A stretch of 31,365 nt of DNA, from contig JBKHXK010000029.1 of assembly GCA_046566065.1 (NCBI GenBank), positions 1 to 31,365 of the forward strand, in the 5' to 3' direction. Positions 14,964 to 22,200 of this stretch are shown piece by piece. Made by a program: the position numbers and the translations under genes. Every line of letters starts with the position of its first letter. The first letter of the stretch is position 1. Under the pieces are notes generated by a model, which did no database searches, was not told the DNA's origin, and was given only the letters and a program-made list of their open reading frames with translations. The stretch is from MB1-2 sp046566065. Lineage in GTDB: Bacteria > Actinomycetota > CADDZG01 > WHSQ01.

Positions 14964-15016
14964 TGTTTGCTTTGGCCGACTCCCGGGTATCCCTACCAGA
15001 GCAAGGTAAGCAAACA
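14964..15016. repeat. Inverted repeat upstream of the DUF6458 gene
   Basis: TGTTTGCTT (14964-14972) and its exact reverse complement AAGCAAACA (15008-15016) are separated by 35 bases. The repeat ends 34 bases before the GTG start, so it could be an operator pair, or a hairpin in the mRNA leader. Confidence 0.45.
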
Positions 15017-15050
15017 ACCGGCGAGGCATCGGCCTCGGGAGGTGAGACAC

Positions 15051-15278
15051 GTGGGTATAGGAGCGAGCATCTTTCTGCTGGCCCTTGGCGCCATCCTGTC
15101 CTTCGGGATCAACGTCGACTCTGACGGTTCGGGGATCTTCAACATCGACACGATCGGGATCATCCTGATGGTGATCGGTGCGGTCGGGATCCTGCTGTCG
15201 ATGATGTTCTGGAGCAGCTGGGGTGGCCCGGGTCGCCGCGAAGAGCGCACCGTCGTGCGTGACCGCGAAGTCGTCTAG
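15051..15278 (+). CDS. DUF6458-like two-helix membrane protein
   Basis: A 75-residue protein starting MGIGASIFLLALGAILSFG, with two membrane segments (about residues 4-19 and 32-52) joined by a short acidic loop, then a charged RREERTVVRDRE tail facing the cytosol or surface. This matches the DUF6458 family found widely in actinobacteria, function unknown. The GTG start has GGGAGGTGA about five to twelve bases upstream. A strong hairpin terminator follows 17 bases after the stop. Confidence 0.85.
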   Translation: MGIGASIFLLALGAILSFGINVDSDGSGIFNIDTIGIILMVIGAVGILLSMMFWSSWGGPGRREERTVVRDREVV

Positions 15279-15295
15279 CACCTAGGACGCATATA

Positions 15296-15326
15296 GGAAA
15301 GGGGCCCCCGAAAGGGGCCCCTTTCC
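15296..15326. terminator. Bidirectional hairpin terminator
   Basis: GGAAAGGGGCCCC and GGGGCCCCTTTCC form a perfect 13-bp stem with a CGAAA loop, flanked by A and T runs on the two strands. It lies between the convergent DUF6458 (stop 15278) and M14 (stop 15346) genes. Confidence 0.9.
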
Positions 15327-15345
15327 GCGTTGGATCGGAAACGTC

Positions 15346-17916
15346 TCACCTGTTCCAGGTCAGCACGTTCTTCAGCATCTGGTAGCCGGAGTAGGTGAGG
15401 GCATAGTCGGCCAGGCCGAAGGGATGGTCGAAGTCGTCGGTGGGCATCGGGAGCAGGGCGCCGACGATCCGGATGCGACCCCCTCGGAACTTGATCTCGC
15501 CGTAGGTGATCTTGCCGGTGTCGCCCGTTGTCGCCACCGCCCGCTGCCCGCCTTTGGTCTTCTTCCAGCCGGCCGAGGTGACATGCCAGACGGGTGAGTT
15601 GTCGGCGTCGTCTCCGTCGGGGGTCTGGATGGCGATGCCCAGCGGTACGGGCTCGTAGGTCTGGCGCCTGCGGACCTCATCTCCCGATTGACCCTCTGCG
15701 GCGCCGCGTTGGTTGATCTTCTTCGCCAACGGATCTTCGTACGTCGACTCCCTCTTCGCCGTTGCGAAGTTCACGTAGCCGGCGTAGTGCCGAGCCGACC
15801 CGAAGCTGCCTTTGGGCGTCACCTTCATCGCACCCAACATCTTCACGGCCGAGTCGGTGAGCACCAGGTTCCCGTTCGTCTGCGAGACCCACTTGCGGAG
15901 CTTCATCGCAAGCGTCGGGTAGACCTTGTTCGTGACGACGATCGTGTCCAGCCTGCGCCAGCGGTTCGTGGTCGCGATCTGAGCCGGGGTCAGCTTCGTG
16001 ATACCCGGCTTGGCGAACGGCTTCAGGTCCTTCCAGAAGTTCATGTTCGTGGCGCGGTATCCGATCTGCCCGGGATCGGGCCAGCCCTTCTCCTTGGTGA
16101 AGTCGACCTCGGCATCGAAGAGATCGGTCGGCGAGGCGCCTTCGATCACGACACGCCACCGGCCCGGGGTCGGCAGGTTGGCGTGCAGAGCCTGGCCCGC
16201 TTGCACGTAGATGGGCGACTGGTTGAAGTAGGAGTTGACGGTCTCCCACTCGCCCTCGGACCCGTCCTTGTGGGGGCCGCCCGCCCTGCGCTGGAGCAAC
16301 GCCTCCGTCAGCGCGCAGTTGCCGACACCCTGCAGGTTGGCGCAGGTGATCGGCACGGTGATGCCTCCGTTGTAGACGCCGGAATCCGGGCCCTTCACGT
16401 TGAACTCGTGGATGAAGTCGTTCTGGCTCGAGAGACGGAACTGCGCGATGTCGTTCTGCGGAGGCAGCTTGGCGAACCTCGGGGGGGTCGAAAGTCGGTT
16501 GGTCGGGGCGCTCACGGTGCCTCGGTTCTTGATGTAACCCACGCGACCCTGCGTGCGGAAGGTCGTGTTCTCCTTCTTGAGGGAGTAGTTCAGCATGGAA
16601 TAGATCAGCGACTTGTTGCCGTCGACGTGCAGTTGCTCGGCGTCCGGGTCGAAGCAGGTGCCTACCCCACAGTTGATGAGGTGCGACAGCGACATCTCGT
16701 TGTCGATCCCATCCGCGTTGAGCCCGATGGGGGAGTCGAGCCAGTCTCCGAGGGCCCCCGTGACGGTGTAGTCGATCGTGTCCCAGATCGTTCCCCATTG
16801 CACGCCGTAGACGCGCGGGTCTTCGGCCGGGGCATCGTTCGGTTTGATCAGAGGCGACCAGGCAAGCCGCTTCTCGGCATCGGCCCAGGCCCCCTTCACT
16901 GTTTGCAACACACGTTGGTTCTTGTCGTAGGGACGCTCGGAACCACCGATCAAGGTGAAGGAGAAGGCGCGGTCGACGAGCTGCCCGTGGAGGTCGATCC
17001 CGCCGTGCCACTTGGGATCTCCGTTCCGGTCTTTCGGGCCGATCGCCTGTAGGACCGTGCCGAAGCCGCGTGACTCCGGCTCGGACCACGGCGTGTAGGG
17101 CCGGAACGTATAGCCCTGAGCGGGCCAGTCGCGGTTGAGGTCGACCCCGTTGCCGTTGTAGCGCTGGAAGAACTGGGCGCCCTCGGTCCGCTCGCCCCGG
17201 ACCCAGCCGTCTGGGTTGGGATAGATCATGTAGGTGACGGATCTCTTGAGCACGGAACCGGCCGTCAGCGACTTATTGGGCGTTGCCTCCAGCAGTGGGT
17301 GCGGCGCCTTGTTCTCCTCGAGCTCGCAGTCGACGTATTCCGGCGCGAGCTTCGCTTCGCAAGCACCCCAGGTAGCGAGATCCTCCGCTGCACGCGTGCC
17401 GCCCTCGACGCCGGCTCTCTCGATGCCGTGGATCGAGAGCGGGAACACGAAGTACTTCTTGTCCTGGTTGGAGACGCGCTCGTCGGTGATCCGAACCATG
17501 TAGAGAGGCCTGCGGTCGCGCGAGAAGCCGGTCCCTTGACCCTCCGGCAGCGTGTTGGGGAGGCCGGCCGAGCGGAAGGCCCGGCAGCCCTCGTCGGGGT
17601 TGTCCACCTTGCGGCCCTCGCAGTTGAAATCCTTGTCCAGCTGGTAGACCTCGACGAACTTCGGGAAGGTCTCCTCCAGGAACGCGAGGCCCTTCTCCAG
17701 CTCGGCGAACTGGATGAAGTCGCTGGCGCAGACCTGACCTTTAGCAAAGGGCGACGCGCCGGGGGCTCCCTTGTTGCAAGCGTGGGGGTCCGGGAAGATC
17801 CGCCCGAGAGCCGTGTACTCCGCGTCCGAGCCGGCCACCGGTGTCGAGAGCGCGGGGGCCGCGAACCCCATGAGCAGAGCGAGAAGCGCAAGGATCGCAA
17901 CAAGGATGCGTCGCAT
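15346..17916 (-). CDS. Secreted M14-family zinc carboxypeptidase with long C-terminal region
   Basis: An exported 856-residue metallopeptidase. Signal peptide: residues 1 to about 25 (MRRILVAILALLALLMGFAAPALS). The peptidase domain covers about 70-450: the HxxE zinc pair is SIHGIERAG (His163, Glu166), then YPNPDGWVRGER near 232-242, GVDLNRDW near 257-264, and GGIDLHGQ near 305-311 (His310, third zinc ligand candidate). The C-terminal half has a beta-rich part and, from about 680 to 856, a stretch (RRLDTIVVTNKVYPTLAMKLRKW, then LVLTDSAVKML, then GALLPMPTDDFDH) that recalls glutamine-amidotransferase-like or DUF4350-like domains; this is inference. The start at 17916 has AAGGGG upstream. An in-frame ATG at 17997 would add a non-signal extension, so I reject it. 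Substrate unknown, probably peptides outside the cell. Confidence 0.9.
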   Translation of the reverse strand: MRRILVAILALLALLMGFAAPALSTPVAGSDAEYTALGRIFPDPHACNKGAPGASPFAKGQVCASDFIQFAELEKGLAFLEETFPKFVEVYQLDKDFNCEGRKVDNPDEGCRAFRSAGLPNTLPEGQGTGFSRDRRPLYMVRITDERVSNQDKKYFVFPLSIHGIERAGVEGGTRAAEDLATWGACEAKLAPEYVDCELEENKAPHPLLEATPNKSLTAGSVLKRSVTYMIYPNPDGWVRGERTEGAQFFQRYNGNGVDLNRDWPAQGYTFRPYTPWSEPESRGFGTVLQAIGPKDRNGDPKWHGGIDLHGQLVDRAFSFTLIGGSERPYDKNQRVLQTVKGAWADAEKRLAWSPLIKPNDAPAEDPRVYGVQWGTIWDTIDYTVTGALGDWLDSPIGLNADGIDNEMSLSHLINCGVGTCFDPDAEQLHVDGNKSLIYSMLNYSLKKENTTFRTQGRVGYIKNRGTVSAPTNRLSTPPRFAKLPPQNDIAQFRLSSQNDFIHEFNVKGPDSGVYNGGITVPITCANLQGVGNCALTEALLQRRAGGPHKDGSEGEWETVNSYFNQSPIYVQAGQALHANLPTPGRWRVVIEGASPTDLFDAEVDFTKEKGWPDPGQIGYRATNMNFWKDLKPFAKPGITKLTPAQIATTNRWRRLDTIVVTNKVYPTLAMKLRKWVSQTNGNLVLTDSAVKMLGAMKVTPKGSFGSARHYAGYVNFATAKRESTYEDPLAKKINQRGAAEGQSGDEVRRRQTYEPVPLGIAIQTPDGDDADNSPVWHVTSAGWKKTKGGQRAVATTGDTGKITYGEIKFRGGRIRIVGALLPMPTDDFDHPFGLADYALTYSGYQMLKNVLTWNR

Positions 17917-17991
17917 ATCAGTCCCCTTCGTCGTTGGCCGCCACGCCGAAGGGAGCCTTCGCCCGGAGCGCCCGCCCAAATCCGCCGTTTC

Positions 17992-18013
17992 TGTCATACC
18001 CCGTGGCTAGCTT
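17992..18013 (+). promoter_or_regulatory. RecA-NDp/PafBC-like promoter for the 56-aa Cys-rich protein
   Basis: TGTCA (17992-17996), exactly 11 bases, TAGCTT (18008-18013), six bases, ATG at 18020. It fits TTGTCR-N11-TANNNT with the same layout as the sites at 18-39 and 31046-31067. Base composition between the two halves (TACCCCGTGGC) is also similar to those sites. Confidence 0.6.
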
Positions 18014-18019
18014 AGACGC

Positions 18020-18190
18020 ATGACCACATCCACCGAGGTCCAAGAGCACGCGACGGGCGAGACCTGCCCGGGCTGCGAGTCAGAGATAGTGGCGCTCTCG
18101 GCGGCCGCAGACGAGCTGTGTCTGCAATGCGACTGCGGAGAGGCGATAGCCCTCGCCCCCCGCAACCCGCACCTAGCCGACGCCGCCTAG
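18020..18190 (+). CDS. Small Cys-rich protein (56 aa), possible damage-response gene
   Basis: A 56-residue protein with CPGC near residues 16-19 and CLQCDC near 36-41, an Ala/Glu-rich linker and an Ala-rich C-terminus. The Cys layout suggests a zinc-ribbon-like metal site, similar in general form to lysine-carrier LysW-type mini-proteins, but I cannot place it. Its leaderless mRNA starts at a RecA-NDp-like promoter, the class that drives DNA-repair genes in mycobacteria. It is too short for common gene-callers' cutoffs, and diverges from the M14 gene. Confidence 0.7.
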   Translation: MTTSTEVQEHATGETCPGCESEIVALSAAADELCLQCDCGEAIALAPRNPHLADAA

Positions 18191-18204
18191 AACGACCTTC
18201 ACCA

Positions 18205-18227
18205 CGCGCCGGGCCCCGCGCCGGGCC
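18205..18227. repeat. Short GC tandem repeat
   Basis: CGCGCCGGGCCC is followed directly by CGCGCCGGGCC, two nearly complete 12-base units between the Cys-rich gene and the hairpin element at 18234. It may add to transcription stop; no other role is visible. Confidence 0.5.
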
Positions 18228-18233
18228 AGCGCT

Positions 18234-18288
18234 CTTTCTTTGCGCGCCTACTACCGCTGAGCGTTACTGATCGCGCAAAGAACGGCGA
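18234..18288 (-). terminator. Hairpin element, copy A (3' end of the Ca-motif protein gene)
   Basis: A 55-base element with a perfect 11-bp outer stem (TTCTTTGCGCG at 18236-18246 and CGCGCAAAGAA at 18272-18282) and a 25-base loop with a weak inner stem. It begins six bases after the stop of the gene at 18295 on the minus strand. Copy B at 19191 has the same length and orientation with 44 of 55 identical bases. There is no T tract, so if it is a terminator it is of the hairpin-only kind. Confidence 0.6.
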
Positions 18289-18294
18289 TGGGTG

Positions 18295-19146
18295 TCAGCG
18301 GATGATGATCGTCACGCTGCGGTTCGCCGGGCAGGCGATGGTTCGCTTGCCGTCGTAGCGGTCCGCGGTCCGCGCCGTGGCGTAGAACCTCCCTCGAGCG
18401 TTGGCATGCGGCACCTCCCAGTTGCCGGGCCTATCGGTGCGAGCGCGGCCGATCAGCCGGTCGGCGCCCGGGCGCACCTTCTTCACCCGCACCAGCCTGC
18501 GTAGTTGGCAGCGCGGCTCGGCAGCGAAGAGCCTTCCGAAGAAGCGCGGGGGGTCGTAGCGGATCGAGAGAAACGCTTGCGGCTGAGACGAGACATCCGC
18601 CTCTTGATCTTCTTCTGATCCGCAGTCAGGGTCGTTCGGAAAGTCGGTCTGCCCGTCCCCGTCGTTATCGACTCGGTCGCTGCAGTGAGGTGGCGGTGGG
18701 TCCTGATGAACGATGTGCAGCTGCAGCGTCGCCTGCGACAGGACCTGCGTGCACTCGACGTCGGAGCACAGCGTGGCCGCTATCTGCGCCGTCCCTAATC
18801 CGTCGATCCGGATCGTTACCGGCACCTGCCCCCGGTCGTCCGTCTCCGTTGCTGCTTCGTAGATGGATACGGGTCCTGTCTTCTCCCAGCGGACCCATTG
18901 AGAAGAACCGAGCGTTCCGACCGGCTGCTCTGCTCCGTCCAGGACGCAGGCCGATGCGTATACGAATCCGTAAGGCGGGACGGTTCGGGAGCCCGATGGA
19001 GTCGCGTGGCAATCCTCCGCAGATTCGGGCGACGACGTGAACACGGCGTGGACGTGGCTCTGGGTGCCAGCCTCGGCTGTCAAGGGGATACCGGCCACCA
19101 TTAAGGCGTAGGCGACGACAGCGGTCCACAAGACTCTTTGGCTCAT
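18295..19146 (-). CDS. Secreted protein with Ca-binding-like motif, function unknown
   Basis: A 283-residue exported protein. Signal peptide residues 1 to about 26. Domains in order: a beta-sandwich-like N-terminal part (about 30-150) with paired cysteines; a CSDRVDNDGDGQTDFPNDPDC segment near 154-174, which is the Asp/Asn-rich, calcium-loop-like motif common in exported actinobacterial proteins; and a basic C-terminal domain (about 190-283, FFGRLFAAEPRC to TIACPANRSVTIIIR) that resembles the Arg-rich beta domains often placed at the ends of such proteins. Two 55-base hairpin elements flank the gene. No enzymatic motif is seen. The start has no clear ribosome site. Confidence 0.8.
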   Translation of the reverse strand: MSQRVLWTAVVAYALMVAGIPLTAEAGTQSHVHAVFTSSPESAEDCHATPSGSRTVPPYGFVYASACVLDGAEQPVGTLGSSQWVRWEKTGPVSIYEAATETDDRGQVPVTIRIDGLGTAQIAATLCSDVECTQVLSQATLQLHIVHQDPPPPHCSDRVDNDGDGQTDFPNDPDCGSEEDQEADVSSQPQAFLSIRYDPPRFFGRLFAAEPRCQLRRLVRVKKVRPGADRLIGRARTDRPGNWEVPHANARGRFYATARTADRYDGKRTIACPANRSVTIIIR

Positions 19147-19190
19147 ATCGGTATCAACGTCGCTTGCCGGGCAGGTGTTGCTTGATCAGC

Positions 19191-19245
19191 CTTTCTTTGC
19201 GGACCTATGACCGCTGGGCGGTCACCATCGCGAAAAGAACGGCGA
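19191..19245 (-). terminator. Hairpin element, copy B (3' end of dacB)
   Basis: A 55-base element homologous to copy A: TTCTTTGCG near the left arm, AAAAGAA near the right arm, and a perfect inner hairpin (TGACCGC/GCGGTCA with a CCA-type loop). It lies 11 bases after the dacB stop on the minus strand. Confidence 0.6.
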
Positions 19246-19256
19246 CCCCGCGGACG

Positions 19257-20465
19257 TTAGCGGGCGGCGCGGGTGAGGATGCGCACGATGTCGTCTTCGA
19301 TGGCGGAGGCGTACGTCTTCGACATCCCGCGCGACATGATCGAGAACTCGGCCCACGTCTGACGCTCTCGCAGCCACACGTAGCCCGACAGCGTCGAGAT
19401 GTTCGTGAGGCTGCCGGTCTTGGCTCGGACGCGCACGCCGTTGAGGCGATCTTCGAGGGTGCCCTCGTTAGGGCCGGGCAGGCCGTTGCGGAGCACGACC
19501 CCCCAGGTCTGATCCTCAGCCACGTCGAGGAGCCGCACCAGGCCGTTGGGCGACACCCGGTTCTCGTAGGACAGGCCCGAGGAGTCGTAAGCGGTGAGGG
19601 CGACCCCGTAGCGCTTGGCCCACGCCTCGATCGCGGCGGCCCCCTTGGCGATCGTGCCCGGGAACCCGCTGCGCTCGAGGCCGACCCGCTTGCCGAAGAC
19701 CTCGGAGAAGAAGTTGGAAGAACGCCGGTTCATGTAGCGGACCATCGTCTGCAGGGGCACCGACGAGACGCTGGCGACCGTCGTCAGCTGCGAGGGCGCC
19801 ACGCCGGCCGCGGCGCGACCCGTCACGCTGACCCCCAGGTCGCGCAACTTCTGCGTCAGCGAACGCGCCGCGCGTATCTCCGGGTCCGCGATGTGGCGGC
19901 CTTCGATCTGGTTGCCCTCGAACGACAGCGCGGTCGGTAGCGGGATCCACTCGGAGGGGAAGTGCGCCTCCCACCCATGCGCCCACCAGTCGCGTGCGAA
20001 GTAGCCGGTGCTACCGATCACCCGGCCGTCGATGCGGGTGACGCCGGCGGCTCTGATCTCTCGCGCCAGCGTGCCCAGCCGGGTGGGTTCAAAGGGCAGC
20101 TCACGCGCGAGGTGGCCTCCTCCGCTGACGGTCGGGTCGCCACGGCCGAGCAACCAGAGGTCGTCCTCGATCACCGGGCCGACAAGACCTGCGGTGGCTG
20201 CGCTCGTCTCTATCCTGCGTTCGGGCTCCAGTCGGTCGAACAGAGCCATCGACAGCAGCAGCTTCTGATTGGAGGCGGGAACGCGGCGTCGTCTGCTCTG
20301 GTGCTTGTAGAGATAGCGGTCTTGTTCTCTGACCGCGACACCGATGGTCTTGCCGGCGACGAGCCGGTCGATCCGAAGTTTCCAAGCAGCGCGCGCATGT
20401 GCAGGACCTACTAGAAGTCCGAGAAGAACAACCGAAACGAGCAGAGATGCCCCAGCGCGCCGCAT
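19257..20465 (-). CDS. dacB: D-alanyl-D-alanine carboxypeptidase/endopeptidase (S13, DacB-like)
   Basis: A 402-residue penicillin-binding protein of family S13, which trims or cuts D-Ala cross-links in peptidoglycan outside the membrane. Signal peptide residues 1 to about 25. Active-site motifs: SxxK as S65-N-Q-K68 (VPASNQKLL), SxN as S249-S-N251 (RRSSNFFSE), and K349-T-G351 (RAKTGSLTN). The spacing between SxxK and SxN (about 180 residues) fits the family's inserted domain. A GSTGYF/ GWEAHF stretch and EDDLWLLGRGDPT near 100-112 are also family-like. It lies 25 bases after the coiled-coil gene, so both are likely one transcript. Element B follows its stop. Confidence 0.93.
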   Translation of the reverse strand: MRRAGASLLVSVVLLGLLVGPAHARAAWKLRIDRLVAGKTIGVAVREQDRYLYKHQSRRRRVPASNQKLLLSMALFDRLEPERRIETSAATAGLVGPVIEDDLWLLGRGDPTVSGGGHLARELPFEPTRLGTLAREIRAAGVTRIDGRVIGSTGYFARDWWAHGWEAHFPSEWIPLPTALSFEGNQIEGRHIADPEIRAARSLTQKLRDLGVSVTGRAAAGVAPSQLTTVASVSSVPLQTMVRYMNRRSSNFFSEVFGKRVGLERSGFPGTIAKGAAAIEAWAKRYGVALTAYDSSGLSYENRVSPNGLVRLLDVAEDQTWGVVLRNGLPGPNEGTLEDRLNGVRVRAKTGSLTNISTLSGYVWLRERQTWAEFSIMSRGMSKTYASAIEDDIVRILTRAAR

Positions 20466-20490
20466 ACCGCAGTGTTATCGACGCGCGGAC

Positions 20491-20730
20491 CTACTCCTTT
20501 ACGTCGAAGAGCGTGGGATCTGCGGGGAAGAACGACAGCTGCCCCGGCCCGGCCTTCTCGCGCGTAGGGCGGTCGATCTCGACCGCCAGGCGGTGGTAGC
20601 CCTGCTCGCGCGCGAGTTGCACCGCACGCTTCTTGGCTTGCTGACGCTCTTCCTCGTGGCGTCGCTCTGCCGCGGCTATCGCTTCTTCGATCAGCTGAGA
20701 CTCCCACTCAGGCAACCTTGCCTGCTCCAT
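20491..20730 (-). CDS. Small charged helical protein, function unknown
   Basis: A 79-residue protein, with residues about 8-47 strongly alpha-helical and rich in Glu, Arg, Gln and Ala, likely a coiled coil, followed by a proline/glycine turn and a short aromatic C-terminus (GQLSFFPADPTLFDV). No family recognised. GGGAGG lies four bases before the ATG, and a hairpin (20744-20779) ends three bases before it. Codon use and charge pattern support a real gene; the overlapping reading frame on the same strand looks like a shadow. It is upstream of dacB in the same direction. Confidence 0.65.
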   Translation of the reverse strand: MEQARLPEWESQLIEEAIAAAERRHEEERQQAKKRAVQLAREQGYHRLAVEIDRPTREKAGPGQLSFFPADPTLFDVKE

Positions 20731-20743
20731 GTCGCCTCCCTGT

Positions 20744-20779
20744 CAGAACCCGATATGTGTGCCCGCTGGGCGGGTTCTG
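20744..20779 (-). promoter_or_regulatory. Leader hairpin next to a ribosome binding site
   Basis: CAGAACCCG (20744-20752) and CGGGTTCTG (20771-20779) form a perfect 9-bp stem with an 18-base loop that holds a smaller GCCC/GGGC hairpin. On the minus strand it ends three bases before GGGAGG of the gene at 20730, so folding may affect initiation. A TTGTCA (20850-20845) and TACAAA (20828-20823) pair 16 bases apart could be its promoter. Confidence 0.5.
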
Positions 20780-20862
20780 GAGTATCGGTCGGGGACCGCA
20801 GACCGAGCCGGATTTCAGCAGATTTGTAATTCGGTTTCGATGCTTGACAAGGCACGAGGCGC

Positions 20863-22104
20863 CTAGCCGCCTGCCTGGCGTCTCCTCTTGGCTTCGTCGA
20901 TCTCCTTGGACGCCTTGATGCCGCGGTCGCGCAGGGCGAAGAAGATCAGCCGCTTGCGGTCCATCGTGAAGAAGCGTTTCCCGTGTTTCTTCAGCACCTT
21001 CGCATCGATGGTGATCCCGAGACCGGGACGCTCGTTCATGTGAAGGACGCCGTTGTCGTGGAGGAACGGCTCCTCGAGCATGGCGTCGCGCGCTTCGGGT
21101 ACCCAACCCGGAGGGTCGAGCGGGTACTCGAGCTCCTTCTCCGAGCCGGACGCTGCCATCAGTTGCAGGTTCACCGCGAAGCCGACGCCGTTGGTCCAGG
21201 TGTGAGGCGTGTAAGTAAGGCCATGCTGCCTGCACAGCTCGATGATCTTGAAGGTCTGAGCGATCCCTCCGGTGAAGATCGCGTCCGGTTGGAAGATCGA
21301 ATAGCAACGCCGCTCGATCATCATCTTGAGTTCCGGATACGCGCCCGTGTGTAGCTCGCCGCCGGCGATCGGAACCCTGGAGTACTCGGTGAGGGCCGCG
21401 AGGTCGTCGTAGGCGTCCATCGGCAGAGGTTCTTCGATCCAAGCGATTCCGTGGTCCGCACACACGTCCGCGAATCGCTTAGCCCGGGCGAGGTCCCATA
21501 GCGGTGCGTCCGCGATGGCCGTGACCCGCCAGGCTTGGTTGGCATCGACGCCGATCTTCATCCGATCACCGACGGCCTCGGCGAGGCGAGTGACCTGCGC
21601 GACGTCCGACCGTTCGTCGGAGTGAACGCGGATCTTGATCGTGCGGAAGCCCTCCTCGTATCGACGCAACGCCTCTTCGACGCGCGCTTCGGGGGTTCGG
21701 ACCTCACCGGTCGAGGCGTAGAGCGCCACGTCGCGGGGGCTACCGCCGAGCAAGCGACAGACGGGTTGGCCCTCGATCTTTCCCCTGATGTCCCAGAAGG
21801 CCGGCTCGATCCACCAGTTCCTCCAACCGAGATAGCTCATCTCTCGGAGACGCTGCTGGACGAGATCGATGTCGGTGGCGTCCTCGCCGATCAGATAGGG
21901 GCCGAGCAGCTGACCGAGGCCCGCCCTCTCCCTCCCCAGTGCGGGTCCGGCGCTCCATCCCTCGACGCCGCTCTCGGTCGTGACCCGGATCAACGTGGCG
22001 CGGTTGGAGTTCTGGGGGAAGCCCGGGATCCAACTCGGCCTGAAGGTGGCGGGCAGCGGGACGGCCAGATGCCACAGCTCGACCCGAGCGACCCGATCTC
22101 CCAC
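20863..22104 (-). CDS. Mandelate racemase/enolase-superfamily protein (MR subgroup)
   Basis: A roughly 413-residue acid-sugar or carboxylate-abstracting enzyme of the MR subgroup. Motifs: a KxR version of the usual KxK (TIKIRVH), first metal Asp in GVDANQAW, second metal Glu in WIEEPLPMD, third Glu in GGELHTG, and the His-Asp dyad in QPDAIFTGGIAQ and YTPHTWTNG. This fits dehydratases and racemases that act on sugar acids; the substrate cannot be told. Start: a GTG at 22104 lies seven bases after TAACCT (22117-22112), fitting the leaderless pattern, and begins one residue set before the family N-terminal strand ARVELWHLAVPL. GTG 22146 and ATG 22140 are in-frame alternatives. A basic, low-conservation tail ends it. 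Confidence 0.9.
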   Translation of the reverse strand: MGDRVARVELWHLAVPLPATFRPSWIPGFPQNSNRATLIRVTTESGVEGWSAGPALGRERAGLGQLLGPYLIGEDATDIDLVQQRLREMSYLGWRNWWIEPAFWDIRGKIEGQPVCRLLGGSPRDVALYASTGEVRTPEARVEEALRRYEEGFRTIKIRVHSDERSDVAQVTRLAEAVGDRMKIGVDANQAWRVTAIADAPLWDLARAKRFADVCADHGIAWIEEPLPMDAYDDLAALTEYSRVPIAGGELHTGAYPELKMMIERRCYSIFQPDAIFTGGIAQTFKIIELCRQHGLTYTPHTWTNGVGFAVNLQLMAASGSEKELEYPLDPPGWVPEARDAMLEEPFLHDNGVLHMNERPGLGITIDAKVLKKHGKRFFTMDRKRLIFFALRDRGIKASKEIDEAKRRRQAGG

Positions 22105-22111
22105 GGGGCAG

Positions 22112-22117
22112 AGGTTA
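22112..22117 (-). promoter_or_regulatory. -10 box (TAACCT) for the MR-type gene
   Basis: TAACCT on the minus strand with seven bases to GTG 22104. Lower weight than the other boxes because the start codon itself was partly chosen by this spacing. Confidence 0.35.
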
Positions 22118-22200
22118 CCGAAATAGTCCCTTTTGCCCATAGCCACCCGGGCGCCTATCTGCGAGCGTGAAGCTTCAAATCGCCGCCGGGAGGTCTTTGG

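Noticed and set aside
15688..17052. A 454-residue rightward frame over the M14 gene
   Set aside because: Antisense shadow with Arg/Val/Leu-rich composition and no ribosome site.
15677..17089. A 470-residue leftward frame over the M14 gene
   Set aside because: Alternative frame of the same strand, without motifs; the M14 frame has signal peptide and zinc motifs.
18234..19245. Integron attC sites or a transposon bounded by repeats
   Set aside because: No integrase, no core-site pair, and the elements sit exactly after stop codons like terminators; the third copy also follows a gene end.
20745..20860. A tRNA-like or attachment-site sequence
   Set aside because: No T-loop (GTTCRAA) or acceptor stem could be formed; only a simple hairpin is present.
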